Below are positions 1-8,872 of a DNA stretch of 64,000 nucleotides, piece by piece. Below the pieces are notes generated by a model. The model saw only the letters and a list, made by a program, of their open reading frames with translations, had not been told where the DNA came from and ran no database searches. The translations under genes were made by a program, and so were the position numbers. Position 1 is the first letter of the stretch; the number at the start of each line of letters is the position of its first letter. The DNA is from Mycobacterium gordonae (GTDB taxonomy: Bacteria; Actinomycetota; Actinomycetes; Mycobacteriales; Mycobacteriaceae). The stretch is taken from contig NZ_CP070974.1 in the NCBI RefSeq assembly GCF_017086405.1, positions 62,001 to 126,000 on the forward strand, written 5' to 3'.

Positions 1-815
1 ACTGGCTACAACTGCATCCCGGTTACGGCTATGAGGAGTTCATCCGGGGGCTGCGTCTGACACCGGACGGCAGTACAACCTACGTTCCCGGCTACCTGCC
101 GTTGTTGGTCAAGGCGATCAATGCTGTTCCTGCGAAGGACCGGTTGCCAGTGGTTCTTGTTCTCGATGAGATCAACCGCACCGACCTGAGCCGGATGTTC
201 GGTGAAGCATTCAGCCTGCTGGAGAATCGCGACTCAGTTGCGATCCTTCCCGGTGTCAACAGCGACAACGGAGACGATCAGGTAGCGACGCTGGCGCTGC
301 CGTCCAACCTGTTCGTGATCGGCACGATGAACCTGATCGACCAGTCCGTCGAGGAGCTCGACTTCGCGTTACGGCGTCGATTCTTCTGGCGCCCAGCAGA
401 ATTCGATGCATCAGCAATCATTGCGGTCAACGCGAACCGCTGGCGCAAACACTCACCCACAAAGTGGGGCTGGGATCGGGCAGTCGACGACATGACTCTC
501 CTCGCTGAACGAGCGGGGTTGCTTAACCAGGCCATATCGGCCTCGCCGCACCTCGGATCGCAGTACGAGCTCGGCCACACGTACTACTTCGACGCATCAT
601 TTTTCGTCGGCAACTGGCTGCGCGGTCGCAAAACCCTCTCAGGAGGAGGGGTTTTATGGGCCACGAATGGAAAGCCGCGGCCCGGTCTGAACGATCTGTG
701 GACCTACTCATTGGAACCGCTGTTGATGCAGTATCTCGGTGGACTCGAGGCGGATGTCGCTGCCAGTGAGCGTGCGCGGTTGAAAGCGGTGCTGTTCAGC
801 GGAACCCTCCCGTGA
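1..815 (+). CDS. mcrB: McrB, AAA+ GTPase subunit of McrBC restriction (5' end outside window)
   Basis: This is the C-terminal 270 or so residues of the motor subunit of a type IV restriction system; the reading frame is open from the window edge, so the gene starts upstream. The opening residues HPGYGYEEFIRGLR match the conserved McrB segment that follows the P-loop. Walker B is seen in VLVLDEINR, and the sensor region in IGTMNLIDQSVEELDFALRRRF, both typical of McrB. McrB uses GTP hydrolysis to translocate DNA after recognising modified bases and is paired with McrC, whose gene overlaps its stop codon. The N-terminal DNA-recognition domain and Walker A are not visible, so the target modification cannot be inferred. 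Confidence 0.9.
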   Translation, partial: WLQLHPGYGYEEFIRGLRLTPDGSTTYVPGYLPLLVKAINAVPAKDRLPVVLVLDEINRTDLSRMFGEAFSLLENRDSVAILPGVNSDNGDDQVATLALPSNLFVIGTMNLIDQSVEELDFALRRRFFWRPAEFDASAIIAVNANRWRKHSPTKWGWDRAVDDMTLLAERAGLLNQAISASPHLGSQYELGHTYYFDASFFVGNWLRGRKTLSGGGVLWATNGKPRPGLNDLWTYSLEPLLMQYLGGLEADVAASERARLKAVLFSGTLP

Positions 816-2155
816 GTGAACCGGTCATCTTCCAGGACCTCTCACTGCGGACCGCAGCGAATCCCTCCGAAGATGCATGGCTGGCACGTCTAGCCACTCG
901 CCTACGCGAGCAGGATCACGTCCTGCGGCTCGCCGGGCGTGGGACGCGTGTCGATGACGAGGACGAGGCCGCACTCAGCCGCGGCTCTGACGGAAATTGG
1001 TGGGCGGGGCGCTATATCGGCGAGTTGCGATTCGAAGACCGAGAGATCCGCATCGAACCGCGCCTGGGCATCGAAGTGATCGGTGCTTGGCTCGCCCTGG
1101 CGCTCAATGTCACAGTGGTGCCCCGTTCAGCAACGTCCGGGACGCGGGCGCCGCTTATCGTGGAAGTGATCGACCGAGTGTGGTCAGCGGCAGTGGCCGA
1201 CGCTGCTCGGCACGGCACACCCCGATTGCGTCGACTCACCCGCCACGACGAACTATTTGTGCGGGGCCGCCTCGATGTCGCTGGCACGTCAAAGCATCGC
1301 AGAGCGGGCAGTCCCCTCGTGACGACCGTGCGCCATGACCGCGATCTCGACAACCCGGTCGCACGGGTGATCGTTCTGGCAGATCGAGCGCTGCGGTCGT
1401 TGCAGCCGTTCAAACCGACCTGGCGGCCGGCCACGACGGGTAGCGTCTTGGCGCAGCTGCGCGGTGTGGTCGGCGCTCTACCTGACCTACCGACCTCCGC
1501 GGCGTTGCGCCGCGTGCGATATACCCCCATCAGCCGACGGTTCGAAGGCGTCGCGCACCTGTCGTACGAAATTGCAAAGCGGCGAGGATATTTGACGTCG
1601 GCGAGCGCCGCTGACCTATCCGGCGTCCTGATCGACGTGGCTGAACTCTGGGAGCTGTTCCTGCTACACGCTGCGCGACGTGCCTTTGGCGCTACCCGCG
1701 TGGCTCACGGCACGGCAGAACAACAAGGAATGCACTTGTTGCGGTCGCACGCCAAGCCCGAAATTCACATGGGGCGGCTCAAACCCGACATCGTGGTGCA
1801 TGACTCTGGTGGGCGAGTATGTGCAGTCATCGACGCCAAGTACAAGCGGCTGCGCTCGTGGTCGGGTAACCCGAGCGGCGTCGACCGGGGCGATCTCTAC
1901 CAGCTCGCTGCTTACCTCGCCGGACACGACGCCGAGCTTGGTGTGCTGGCCTACCCGGCCCACGACCAGGATGACGCCTTGGCCCACTCGGCTGGGCCCT
2001 GGGTGACGACCGCTGGGCAAACCGCACGGTTCGAGCGCATCCCTGTAGTCGCAGAACACGCTGCCCAAGCGCTATCAGCTGTCGCCGCCGGCCGCCTGTC
2101 GGCGCGCGACGACCAGACACCGGTGGGAGTACCAACACGTGTGGGTTCGTGGTAG
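812..2155 (+). CDS. mcrC: McrC, nuclease subunit of McrBC restriction
   Basis: This 447-residue protein is the endonuclease partner of McrB. The GTG start at 812 overlaps the mcrB stop as GTGA, which indicates translational coupling. The N-terminal half (about 60-240) has the McrC-like beta-rich region. The C-terminal PD-(D/E)xK nuclease is visible as KPDIV (D326), then VIDAKYK (D341, K343), then GDLYQLAAYLA with the conserved Gln. All catalytic residues expected for the fold are present, so cleavage activity is likely intact. The complex is expected to cut DNA carrying modified bases, such as that of some phages. The next gene is convergent, about 70 bp away. Confidence 0.9.
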   Translation: MSEPVIFQDLSLRTAANPSEDAWLARLATRLREQDHVLRLAGRGTRVDDEDEAALSRGSDGNWWAGRYIGELRFEDREIRIEPRLGIEVIGAWLALALNVTVVPRSATSGTRAPLIVEVIDRVWSAAVADAARHGTPRLRRLTRHDELFVRGRLDVAGTSKHRRAGSPLVTTVRHDRDLDNPVARVIVLADRALRSLQPFKPTWRPATTGSVLAQLRGVVGALPDLPTSAALRRVRYTPISRRFEGVAHLSYEIAKRRGYLTSASAADLSGVLIDVAELWELFLLHAARRAFGATRVAHGTAEQQGMHLLRSHAKPEIHMGRLKPDIVVHDSGGRVCAVIDAKYKRLRSWSGNPSGVDRGDLYQLAAYLAGHDAELGVLAYPAHDQDDALAHSAGPWVTTAGQTARFERIPVVAEHAAQALSAVAAGRLSARDDQTPVGVPTRVGSW

Positions 2156-3055
2156 ACCTCAACGGAAGTGCGAGGGCCGTTCGGCTCGCTGGAAGTCAGG
2201 CACCCGCAACGTCCGGACTTGCGCCGATCAGCTGACGCAGTGACCGAGAGCTTTGTCGGCGGCGACGAGTTCCGGACCTGATTTGCCGAGGTTTGTTAGG
2301 AGAAAATAGTCGGGCTCCTGGTACCAAGCGCCGTCCTCGAATGACATCATTCGGGTCTTGCTGAAGACGCCCAATATTTCAGTTCGCACGATCGCGCGGC
2401 CATCCACGTCGATCCAGAGACCGGTCGCTGTTATCGGGCCGAGCCCTGTGGGCGTGCACTGGTCGGCATAATAGGCATAGTTGTATTGAGATATTCCGTT
2501 ACGCAACGCTTTTGTGTAAAGGAGCCATTCGCCAGCGAAGTCGCGCGCGACGCGGCGATCCATCTTGCGCTGTTCTGCGGCGGTGGCAGCAGACAGTTTG
2601 TCTGCGGTGGTGGCGGGATTCGTCGATGGCGTTTGAGATGGCACATCGACTCGGCGGGGTGGCGGCGTAGAGCTAGGAGGCGATGGCGGCATCGTGACAC
2701 TAGGGAACAACAATTGCTCATGTGCCGACGATTGTTCGGTGTCGGCTGAGAGGTCCCATTGGAATGTGAAATAGGTGACGCTGCAAAGCAGGACCGTGGC
2801 TGCGCATACACCGGCGGTCACTCGCCAGCGGCTGGTCCATCCATGGTGAGATTCTCCGACCAGAGTCAATCGGTCGACACAATTGGTCAAATGAACAGCG
2901 ACGACTGCCGCTGCCCCTAACTGCAGGATCGCAGCGAAAACCAAGAGCCACAGACCCCACCCGGTGGTCGGGCCAATGCTGGCTCCAAAGATGCTGGCGC
3001 GGGGAGCGGTAAGGATCCGTATTACGAACGGTGTTGCGATAGCACCTGATGCGAT

Positions 3056-4339
3056 TGGCGTGTTCCCCGTGAATGAGTCCAGCTTGTTTTAGAGTCCTGT
3101 GGCCCGAGGTCGGGCTGGAAGGGACGATGAAACACATGGCTGGTCGTAAGCGGCATTCCGCGGAGGACATCGTGCGCAAGTTGCGCCGCGCGGACGAGCT
3201 GGCTGCTGAAGGCAAGACCGGTGACGAGATCGCTGCCGAGTTGGGTGTCTCAGCCGCCACGCTGTACAACTGGCGCCGCGCCTACGGCGGCATGGACACC
3301 GACGCCGCCAAAGAGCTACGGGAGTTGCGCGAGCAGAACACGCGCTTGAAGAGGCTGCTGGCCGAGGCCGAACTGGAGAAGGACGCGCTGCGGGAGGTCG
3401 CGAAGGGAAAATTCTGAGCCCAGCTGCCAAGCGGCGCGCCGTGGACATGCTCAAGGACACGCTGAGTATGTCGGAACGACTGGCGTGCAAGGCCGTTGGG
3501 CTGGCCCGCTCCACCTACCGCCGCTTGCCCGCGGCGCAGACTCCGGATGATCCAGACGCCCAGATGCGAGCCTGGCTGCGCTCCTACGCCACCAAACACC
3601 CCTGCCACGGGTTCCGGCGCGCCTGGGCGGCCTTGCGCTACGACGTGGGTCGTGAGGTCAACCAGAAGAAAGTCCATCGGCTGTGGCGCGAGGAGGGCCT
3701 GCAGGTCAAGATCCGCTCGCCGCGTAAGCGGTCTGGGGTGTCCTCGGTCCCGCCGGTGGTAGCCGATGCACCGAACGTGGTGTGGGCGATCGATTTCCAG
3801 TTCGACTCCACCACCGACGGCAAGGCCATCAAGATCGCCTCGATGCTCGACGAGCACACCCGCGAGTCGCTGCTGAACATCGTGGAGCGCTCCATCACCG
3901 CCGAACGTCTCGTGACCGAACTCGAGACGGCGTTCGCGGTGGCCGGCGGACCGCCGAAGGTGCTGCGCATGGACAACGGCCCGGAGCTGGTTTCCCAAGC
4001 GCTGCAACGATTCTGCGAGAACAAAACCGGCCTGCTCTACATCCCACCAGGATGCCCGTGGATCAATGGGCATATCGAGTCGTTCAACAACCGGCTACGT
4101 AAGGAGTGCCTCAACCGCAACCACTGGAACACCCTGTTCGAGGCCCGCGTGGTGATCGGCGATTTCAAGCACGAACATAATCACCGACACCGCCATTCGG
4201 CGCTGGGCTATCGAACCCCCGCCGAGTACGCTGCGGCTTGCCGGCACACCCACACCCCGGTGGCCTGCGAGATCAACTGAATCCGGATCAAACAAACCCG
4301 ACTCCAAAACGGGGTGGACTCAGTAACGGGGACTCGCCA
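3056..4339 (+). mobile_element. IS3-family insertion sequence, copy 1 (1,284 bp)
   Basis: The ends were set by comparing this copy with the inverted copy at 24105-25388. Sequence identity stops at TGGCG on both ends, giving 1,284 bp in each copy. The imperfect terminal inverted repeats run for about 40 bp (TGGCG, then GTCCCCG, then TGAGTCCA, then GTTTT-GAGTC). The flanking 4-bp direct repeat CGAT (3052-3055 and 4340-4343) is a target-site duplication, within the range usual for the family. The element encodes OrfA and an OrfAB frameshift product and interrupts a membrane-protein gene. The two copies appear identical in coding sequence, which suggests recent movement. Confidence 0.93.
3127..4280 (+). 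CDS. IS3-family OrfAB transposase made by -1 frameshift
   Basis: OrfA (3127-3417, about 96 residues) has an HTH, seen in AAELGVSAATLYNWRRAYGG, followed by a leucine-zipper-like region. OrfB is an rve/DDE integrase domain: first Asp in WAIDFQFD, second in MDNGPE, Glu in IESFNNRLRKE. The two frames join by -1 slippage at a perfect X-XXY-YYZ heptamer, G GGA AAA (3405-3411), just before the OrfA stop at 3415. The shifted frame reads GKILSPAAKRRAVDMLK into OrfB. The ATG at 3127 follows a GGAAGGG ribosome site. The independent OrfB start at about 3441 may give a separate product. The fusion of about 385 residues is the usual IS3-family transposase length. Confidence 0.9.
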
Positions 4340-4734
4340 CGATCGCTAGTACAACGACCAACCAAGCCAACGGAACTGAGAAGCGGGGTTCGAGTGGTGT
4401 CCTGTCCCAGAGAAAGATGGTGATTAACGCTAGCGCCGATATCATGCTCATGGTGAGTGTCGCTACGCCCCACCATGAAGCATCGAGGCCATTGATAGTG
4501 AACACCATGACTTGCATCCACGGCCCGAGGCTGCCGATTATCCCGAGCAGACATGCTGCCATCGCGGTTAGCAACGTCGGGCGGTAGAAAGGTACTGCGC
4601 CTGGCGCCCATTCGATCGACGAGGTTGGTGATGACACAGTGATCCCCTCGGCGTAGCCCCCAAGTTCGTGCCACGATAGCTTCTTTCTTAGAAGCGGTAA
4701 CCAGTACGGCCTGGAGCGAAACCTGGAACTGGAC

Positions 4735-4860
4735 GTGGGGCCCGCCGGCTGCCAACAGCCGGCCCTGGGATTGACCGCCGGTTCCGCCGGTACCGCCTTG
4801 GGTGGTGCCCTACCCGCCGGCACCGCCGGACCTGCTAATCGGCAGTCACTCAAATTCAGA
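4735..4860 (-). pseudogene. PE_PGRS scrap
   Basis: Read on the minus strand, this short stretch has Gly-Gly-Ala/Gly-Gly-Asn-like codon patterns (for example GGTACCGGCGGAACCGGCGG), broken by stops. It has no PE domain and no start. It looks like the decayed tail of a PGRS gene next to the split membrane-protein gene. The alternative is chance GC-rich sequence. Confidence 0.4.
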
Positions 4861-4886
4861 GGATTCGCCAAACGCTGATCGGCGGC

Positions 4887-4943
4887 CCGATATAAGGGCG
4901 TCTAATCCCGTATAACAGATTACCTTATACGGTCTGATAGAGT
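4887..4943 (+). promoter_or_regulatory. Leaderless promoter with operator-like inverted repeat before the AAA ATPase
   Basis: A -10 hexamer TAGAGT (4938-4943) lies 7 nt before the ATG at 4951, the spacing of mycobacterial leaderless genes, and no Shine-Dalgarno is present. A perfect 8-bp inverted repeat CCGTATAA/TTATACGG (4908-4915 and 4925-4932, 9-nt spacer) covers the -35 region. A related half-site, CCGATATAAGG, lies at 4887-4897. The placement suggests a repressor site, which is inference. Confidence 0.65.
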
Positions 4944-4950
4944 CTTAGAA

Positions 4951-6132
4951 ATGGATCCGGTCACCAATCCTTTCAGACCTGGCGCCGGTCGGCGACCGCC
5001 GGCACTGGCCGGTCGCGATCCTCTACTTACAGGATTCGATGTGGCGGTGCGCCGGGCCGAGGAGCTGGGCGAGGGCGAGCGCAGCTGGATCCTGAACGGT
5101 CTACGGGGTGTGGGAAAGACCGTACTGCTAAACGAATTGCTCCGCAGGGCCGGGGACAGGGCATGGATCACCGCAAAAGTTGAAGCGGGCATCGGTGAGT
5201 CGTTGTCGGTGTCGTTGTCGCGATCGCTGGTGAGGGGGATGCGTACGGCCACGGGCCGCCACCCCGAGCCGCGGCTACGGCGGCTGGCGGGTGTACTCAA
5301 GGCGTTCAGCATCAAAGCCGACGCCGCCGGCTCGGTGTCGCTGGGAGTGGAGGTCGATCCGATCCGCGGGATAGCAGACTCGGGTCGTTTCGCCGACGAC
5401 TTTGCAGCGCTGCTCGAAGTGATGGGGGAGACGGCACGCGACCTGGGCATCGGCGTGCTGATCCTCGTTGATGAGCTGCAAGAGGCGACTGCTGACGAAC
5501 TATCGGCGGTCAACGCAGCGATGCACCACCTGGGCCAAGGCGAGACACCGTTGCCCGTCATGTTCGTAGGTGCCGGCCTGCCGTCACTGCCCGCGCAGCT
5601 GGCTGACGCCACCAGCTACGCCGAGCGGCTCTACGACTACCGGTCTGTGGGCCTGCTCGAGCAAGCGGCCGCCCTGGATGCGTTGAGAATTCCCACCCAC
5701 ACACTCAACGTGCAGTGGAACGCTGACGGCTTGTCGATGGCCGCCGATGTTGCCAAGGGCTACCCATACTTCCTACAAGCCATCGGAAAACACGTGTGGG
5801 ATAACGCAATTGGCTCCCCGATCACGGCCGACGATGTACGCGTGGGACTTCGTGACGCGAGCCGCGAGGTCGACGACGGCCTCTACCGATCCCGCTGGGA
5901 ACGCGCCACGCCCGCACAGCGGGAACTGCTGCGCTCACTGGCCGAGCTGGCCGGCAATGGACCAACAACCGTTTCCAGTTTGACGACGCACATGCGCAAA
6001 TCTCGGGCCAGTGCTCTGTCGGTAGCACGCAACGAACTGATCAAAAAGGGTCTCGTGTACGCGCCCGAGCGAGGCATGCTCGCATTCACCGTCCCCGGTA
6101 TGCACGAGTTCGTCTTAAGGCAGGAGCAATGA
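4951..6132 (+). CDS. AAA/ORC-like ATPase, function unknown
   Basis: This 393-residue soluble protein has Walker A in GLRGVGKT (about 50-57) and Walker B in VLILVDELQEA (about 170-180), in the arrangement of ORC/Cdc6-like and AAA_16 ATPases. The C-terminal third (SRWERATPAQRELLRSLAEL onward) resembles a winged-helix domain, as in archaeal-type ATPases. Such proteins use ATP to bind or remodel DNA or partner proteins, but I cannot name a pathway. It starts at a leaderless ATG behind an inverted-repeat operator. It stands alone: the gene on the left is the IS-split one and the gene on the right is a convergent DUF732 relic. A mobile-element or defence role is possible but not shown. Confidence 0.8.
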   Translation: MDPVTNPFRPGAGRRPPALAGRDPLLTGFDVAVRRAEELGEGERSWILNGLRGVGKTVLLNELLRRAGDRAWITAKVEAGIGESLSVSLSRSLVRGMRTATGRHPEPRLRRLAGVLKAFSIKADAAGSVSLGVEVDPIRGIADSGRFADDFAALLEVMGETARDLGIGVLILVDELQEATADELSAVNAAMHHLGQGETPLPVMFVGAGLPSLPAQLADATSYAERLYDYRSVGLLEQAAALDALRIPTHTLNVQWNADGLSMAADVAKGYPYFLQAIGKHVWDNAIGSPITADDVRVGLRDASREVDDGLYRSRWERATPAQRELLRSLAELAGNGPTTVSSLTTHMRKSRASALSVARNELIKKGLVYAPERGMLAFTVPGMHEFVLRQEQ

Positions 6133-6284
6133 ACATGTCTGGACCGGTCGCGATCGGTAAACGGAGTTACCTAGGGCGGGGTACACGGTGTAGTTGTTCC
6201 ACTCGGTGAACTCGCGCACGATCACCGGCTCGCGGTTGCGGCGGGGTAAAACACCAGCCCGTGGAACAAGGACTGTTACTAATT

Positions 6285-6675
6285 CTACGAATCGCCGCCG
6301 CTGCCAGGCCAGCGATACATTGCGTCCGAGCAAAAATGCCATTCGGCGTGCGTCACCATCGTCATGGCCCGCTGAAATGTCATGCCGGGGGTCGCCGCCT
6401 CAACCTCATGGACCACATCTAGTACGCGCGTACCTTGAGCCCGCCGAACACAAACCTGTCTCGCCGTTTCGGTGATGCGCTCAGGAACGCCGGTCACTCC
6501 CGCCTCCCTTAGCTCTGCGAGGTAGGCAGACACGTTGTTATCGTCCTGGCTGCCGTAATAGCGGCTGCCATCGGGGGCCACCGTGACACCGGTCGGCGCG
6601 CGCCGTTACCAGCGACCCGCCGATCTGCGATCCAGCGGCAATGAGGGCAGCTACCACCATTGCCCTCGCCTTCAT
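6285..6675 (-). pseudogene. DUF732 secreted protein gene with a frameshift
   Basis: An ATG at 6675 with a GGAAAAG ribosome site begins a signal peptide, MKARAMVVAALIAAG, ending near LVTARA-D. The frame then breaks near 6590. The DUF732 domain continues in the neighbouring frame: NNVSAYLAELREAGVTG, then QVCVRRAQG, then AEWHFCSD, with the two conserved Cys. One extra base relative to an intact gene explains the break. DUF732 proteins are small secreted mycobacterial proteins of unknown role. A sequencing error cannot be excluded. The 150 bp downstream (6133-6284) holds no clear gene. Confidence 0.7.
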
Positions 6676-6766
6676 CTACTTTTCCTACCGCCAATCGAAG
6701 CCGAGCGGTAGCGGCGAAAAAGGTAGGCCCCGTTAGGCAGGGTATTGGCCGCGGCGATCACGCTAT

Positions 6767-7178
6767 CTACGGCACTGTCGCCGGCAGCGGCGGTAACGGC
6801 GGCGCGGGAGACCTTAACGGCACCTCCGGTACTTCCGCCACCTCGGGCCAAGCCACCCCATAACCGCTTCGACCCAGTCCGCAACTAGAGCCCAGGGGAA
6901 AGGACTCCGGGGAAGCCATCCACCGTCCGCGCGCTTCCGAAACGGGGTGAAAACCCGGGGGCGCTACCAACGTCGATCGAAACCCGTGGCGCCGCGGACG
7001 TAGCACCGGGTGATATGGCGCCACCGGAGGCCACGCCGCCGGAGGCGCCGCCGGCGCCGGCGGCCTTGGAGGCGAAAACAGCAAAGGCGGCGAAGGCGGC
7101 AAAGGAATATGGGCCGGCGCCCACGGCACGAACTACATCGGCAGAGGCCCCGACGGCAACGACGGCCAACCCGGCTAA
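6767..7178 (+). pseudogene. Decayed PE_PGRS fragment
   Basis: Two in-phase PGRS pieces are seen. One at about 6775-6863 reads AGSGGNGGAGDLNGTSG. The other at about 7017-7178 reads GGHAAGGAAGAGGLGGENS and ends at TAA (7176-7178) after GNDGQPG. The sequence between them is not PGRS-like and contains stops. No PE domain is present. This is a remnant of a PE_PGRS gene, probably one of several copies deleted or rearranged through repeat recombination. Confidence 0.7.
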
Positions 7179-7745
7179 GCCCCAAATCCGCGCATCACCG
7201 CCTCGCCCGTCATGCGGGAGGCATACGACAGGATCGAATAATCGCGGGTCACCGGTGCCCGCCGTCGGAAGTGACCTTCGATCGGAAATTATCAGCGGGC
7301 AGCAGTTGGCCGTGACTGCGGCGATGGGAGCAGTTGCATTTTCTTCGCGTGTGGACGAATCAGTGCCTACCGTGGGACATTCCGCAACTCATCGACCATC
7401 CGCTGTGTCCCTGGAATCGGCGTACTCGACGGCCAACAAGATCCATGCGCTCAGTTGGGATCACCCACGGTAGGCGAGTGCCGAAGTCGTTGGGCTTCCA
7501 CCCAAGGACGCGGCGCCGGTCGGCCCTGACATGATGCGGCATTCGAGCGGCGTCACCGTGCTGATTGCCCCTAGCGCCTAGCAGACCACGCAGCACTGGC
7601 AACGAATCAAGTGGACGCGGCCTACTGGAGAGGCTGCGTGTTGTAGTGCCTACGCCAGGCGGTGAACGCGGCGGCCCGCTTGGCGTTGGTGATGGCGAAC
7701 GCGGAACACCTGGCGGGCGCCCATCTCAGTGCGCGCCTCTCGGCG
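7179..7745. other. Gap without a recognisable gene
   Basis: About 570 bp between a PGRS relic and a small secreted protein gene. Both strands carry only short frames with no start signal, motif or domain I recognise. It may be decayed coding sequence. Confidence 0.5.
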
Positions 7746-8105
7746 CTACTCGGTGAAGGCGTTGCCAGTGTTGCTACACATCAACCGTGCAGCCGCGACA
7801 CTAGCCGGTGTGCCGTCACTGTAAATGGACACGATCGCCGCCTTTTGCTTGATTTGCTCATCCCTGTCGAGGATGCACCGGCGTTTCAAGCCGTCGACGT
7901 TCTGGAAATCTTTTTGGCTGTAATCAGCGTCGGCGCCCGAACACATGCCCTTGCCAGGCACTCTGAGGTTGTAAACCTGCACGTAGTAGGGCCCGCCCTG
8001 GTAGGTGGTGAACCGGCAGTAATAGGTGTTAGCGGGGTCGGCCGAGGCGATACCGCCGCAACTCGTGAACATCAACGCCGTGAGGACTGACATCAGAAAC
8101 CGCAT
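7746..8105 (-). CDS. Small secreted protein, family not recognised
   Basis: This 119-residue protein begins with a clear Sec signal peptide (MRFLMSVLTALMFTSCGGIASA-DP, cleavage near residue 22). The mature part has four further Cys (YYCRF, GMCSG, RRCIL, MCSN), consistent with two disulfides, and no membrane segment after the signal. There is no strong ribosome site before the ATG at 8105. The size and disulfide pattern are those of many mycobacterial exported proteins of unknown function. It lies isolated between PGRS relics, so context offers no role. Confidence 0.7.
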   Translation of the reverse strand: MRFLMSVLTALMFTSCGGIASADPANTYYCRFTTYQGGPYYVQVYNLRVPGKGMCSGADADYSQKDFQNVDGLKRRCILDRDEQIKQKAAIVSIYSDGTPASVAAARLMCSNTGNAFTE

Positions 8106-8169
8106 AGGCGGCCGGTTACCCCAACAGTGCCCTTTTCAAAATCGGGGCGCTGAGAACGCTGATGCTGAT

Positions 8170-8730
8170 CAACGCCGCAACCAATCCGTTGCTGAGGCAC
8201 CCCTGATCGGCGGCGGCTTCAACGGAGCAGCAGGGACCGGAGCTAACCGCAGTGCCGGCGGAATCGTCTGGGGCAACACTGGTTCCGGCGCCCCGGGCCA
8301 AGCGGGCGGTCGCGGCAGGCACGGAATATTCGGCAATGGAGGCATGGGAGCAGCAGGCGGAACCGGAACCGGGGCGACCCCGCACTTGTCGGCGTTCGTT
8401 TGGGGCACTGCGGGGGCGGCGGCACCGGTGGGCTGCTATTCGGCAGCGGAGGGGGTAGGACGGGCGGTCGAGGAGACGTTGGCTGGGTCGGCATCACCAG
8501 CAATGGGGTGATGGTGGCACCAGTGGCGCGGGTGGATCCCGCAGCCAAATCGCGAAGATATGGATATTCGGTCGGTGCGCCGACAACGGTGGTCACGGGG
8601 GAGCTGGCGGCGATGGCGGATCTGGCTCATTCCACAGATCAGGAGGCAACTGTGGTCACGGTGGCAACGGCGGCGACGGCGCCGCTATAGGCAGCGGCGG
8701 CGCTGGCGGAGCGCGGCGCTGGGGCTCTCG
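8170..8730 (+). pseudogene. Decayed PE_PGRS fragment with PE-linker motif
   Basis: The frame around 8190-8385 reads PLIGGGFNGAAGTGANRSAG and then IVWGN, SGAPGQAGGRG and IFGNGGMGAAGG. This parallels the PE-to-PGRS linker of the intact gene at 12218 (RPLIGNGTNGAPGTGANGG). The PE domain itself is missing and the frame breaks repeatedly up to about 8730. It is a remnant and is not expected to make protein. Confidence 0.75.
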
Positions 8731-8860
8731 TAGCAAAGTCTTTTCAACGCACAGACCTGTTTGGAGTTTCGCACTAGGGACATTGAGGCCCGCAGCTCCC
8801 ATCCCGTGCGCCGCCTCAAATCAGCAGCGCTCACTCTGTCGGTAGCAAGGCGGATCTACC

Positions 8861-8872
8861 TACACTTCGTTT
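8861..8872 (+). promoter_or_regulatory. Leaderless -10 box
   Basis: TACACT (8861-8866) lies 6 nt before the GTG at 8873, with no Shine-Dalgarno. This matches a mycobacterial leaderless promoter. Confidence 0.55.

Larger units (their letters stand above)
2228..4637 (-). pseudogene. 373-residue membrane protein gene split by the IS3-family insertion
   Basis: Two minus-strand pieces, 4637-4340 and 3055-2228, become one continuous 1,122-bp frame (373 residues) when the IS at 3056-4339 and one copy of its CGAT target duplication are removed. The GTG start at 4637 has a GAGGGG ribosome site 6 nt upstream. The N-terminal half carries about five to six hydrophobic segments (for example around IIGSLGPWM, LALITIFLW, WLVVVLAI and WGLWLLVFAAIL). 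It is followed by a Pro/Ser/Thr-rich linker (about residues 225-255) and a soluble C-terminal domain ending in a Cys-Val-Ser tail. I do not recognise the family; the layout resembles mycobacterial membrane proteins with an extracytoplasmic domain. The insertion falls within a predicted transmembrane segment, so the gene should be inactive. Confidence 0.75.
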
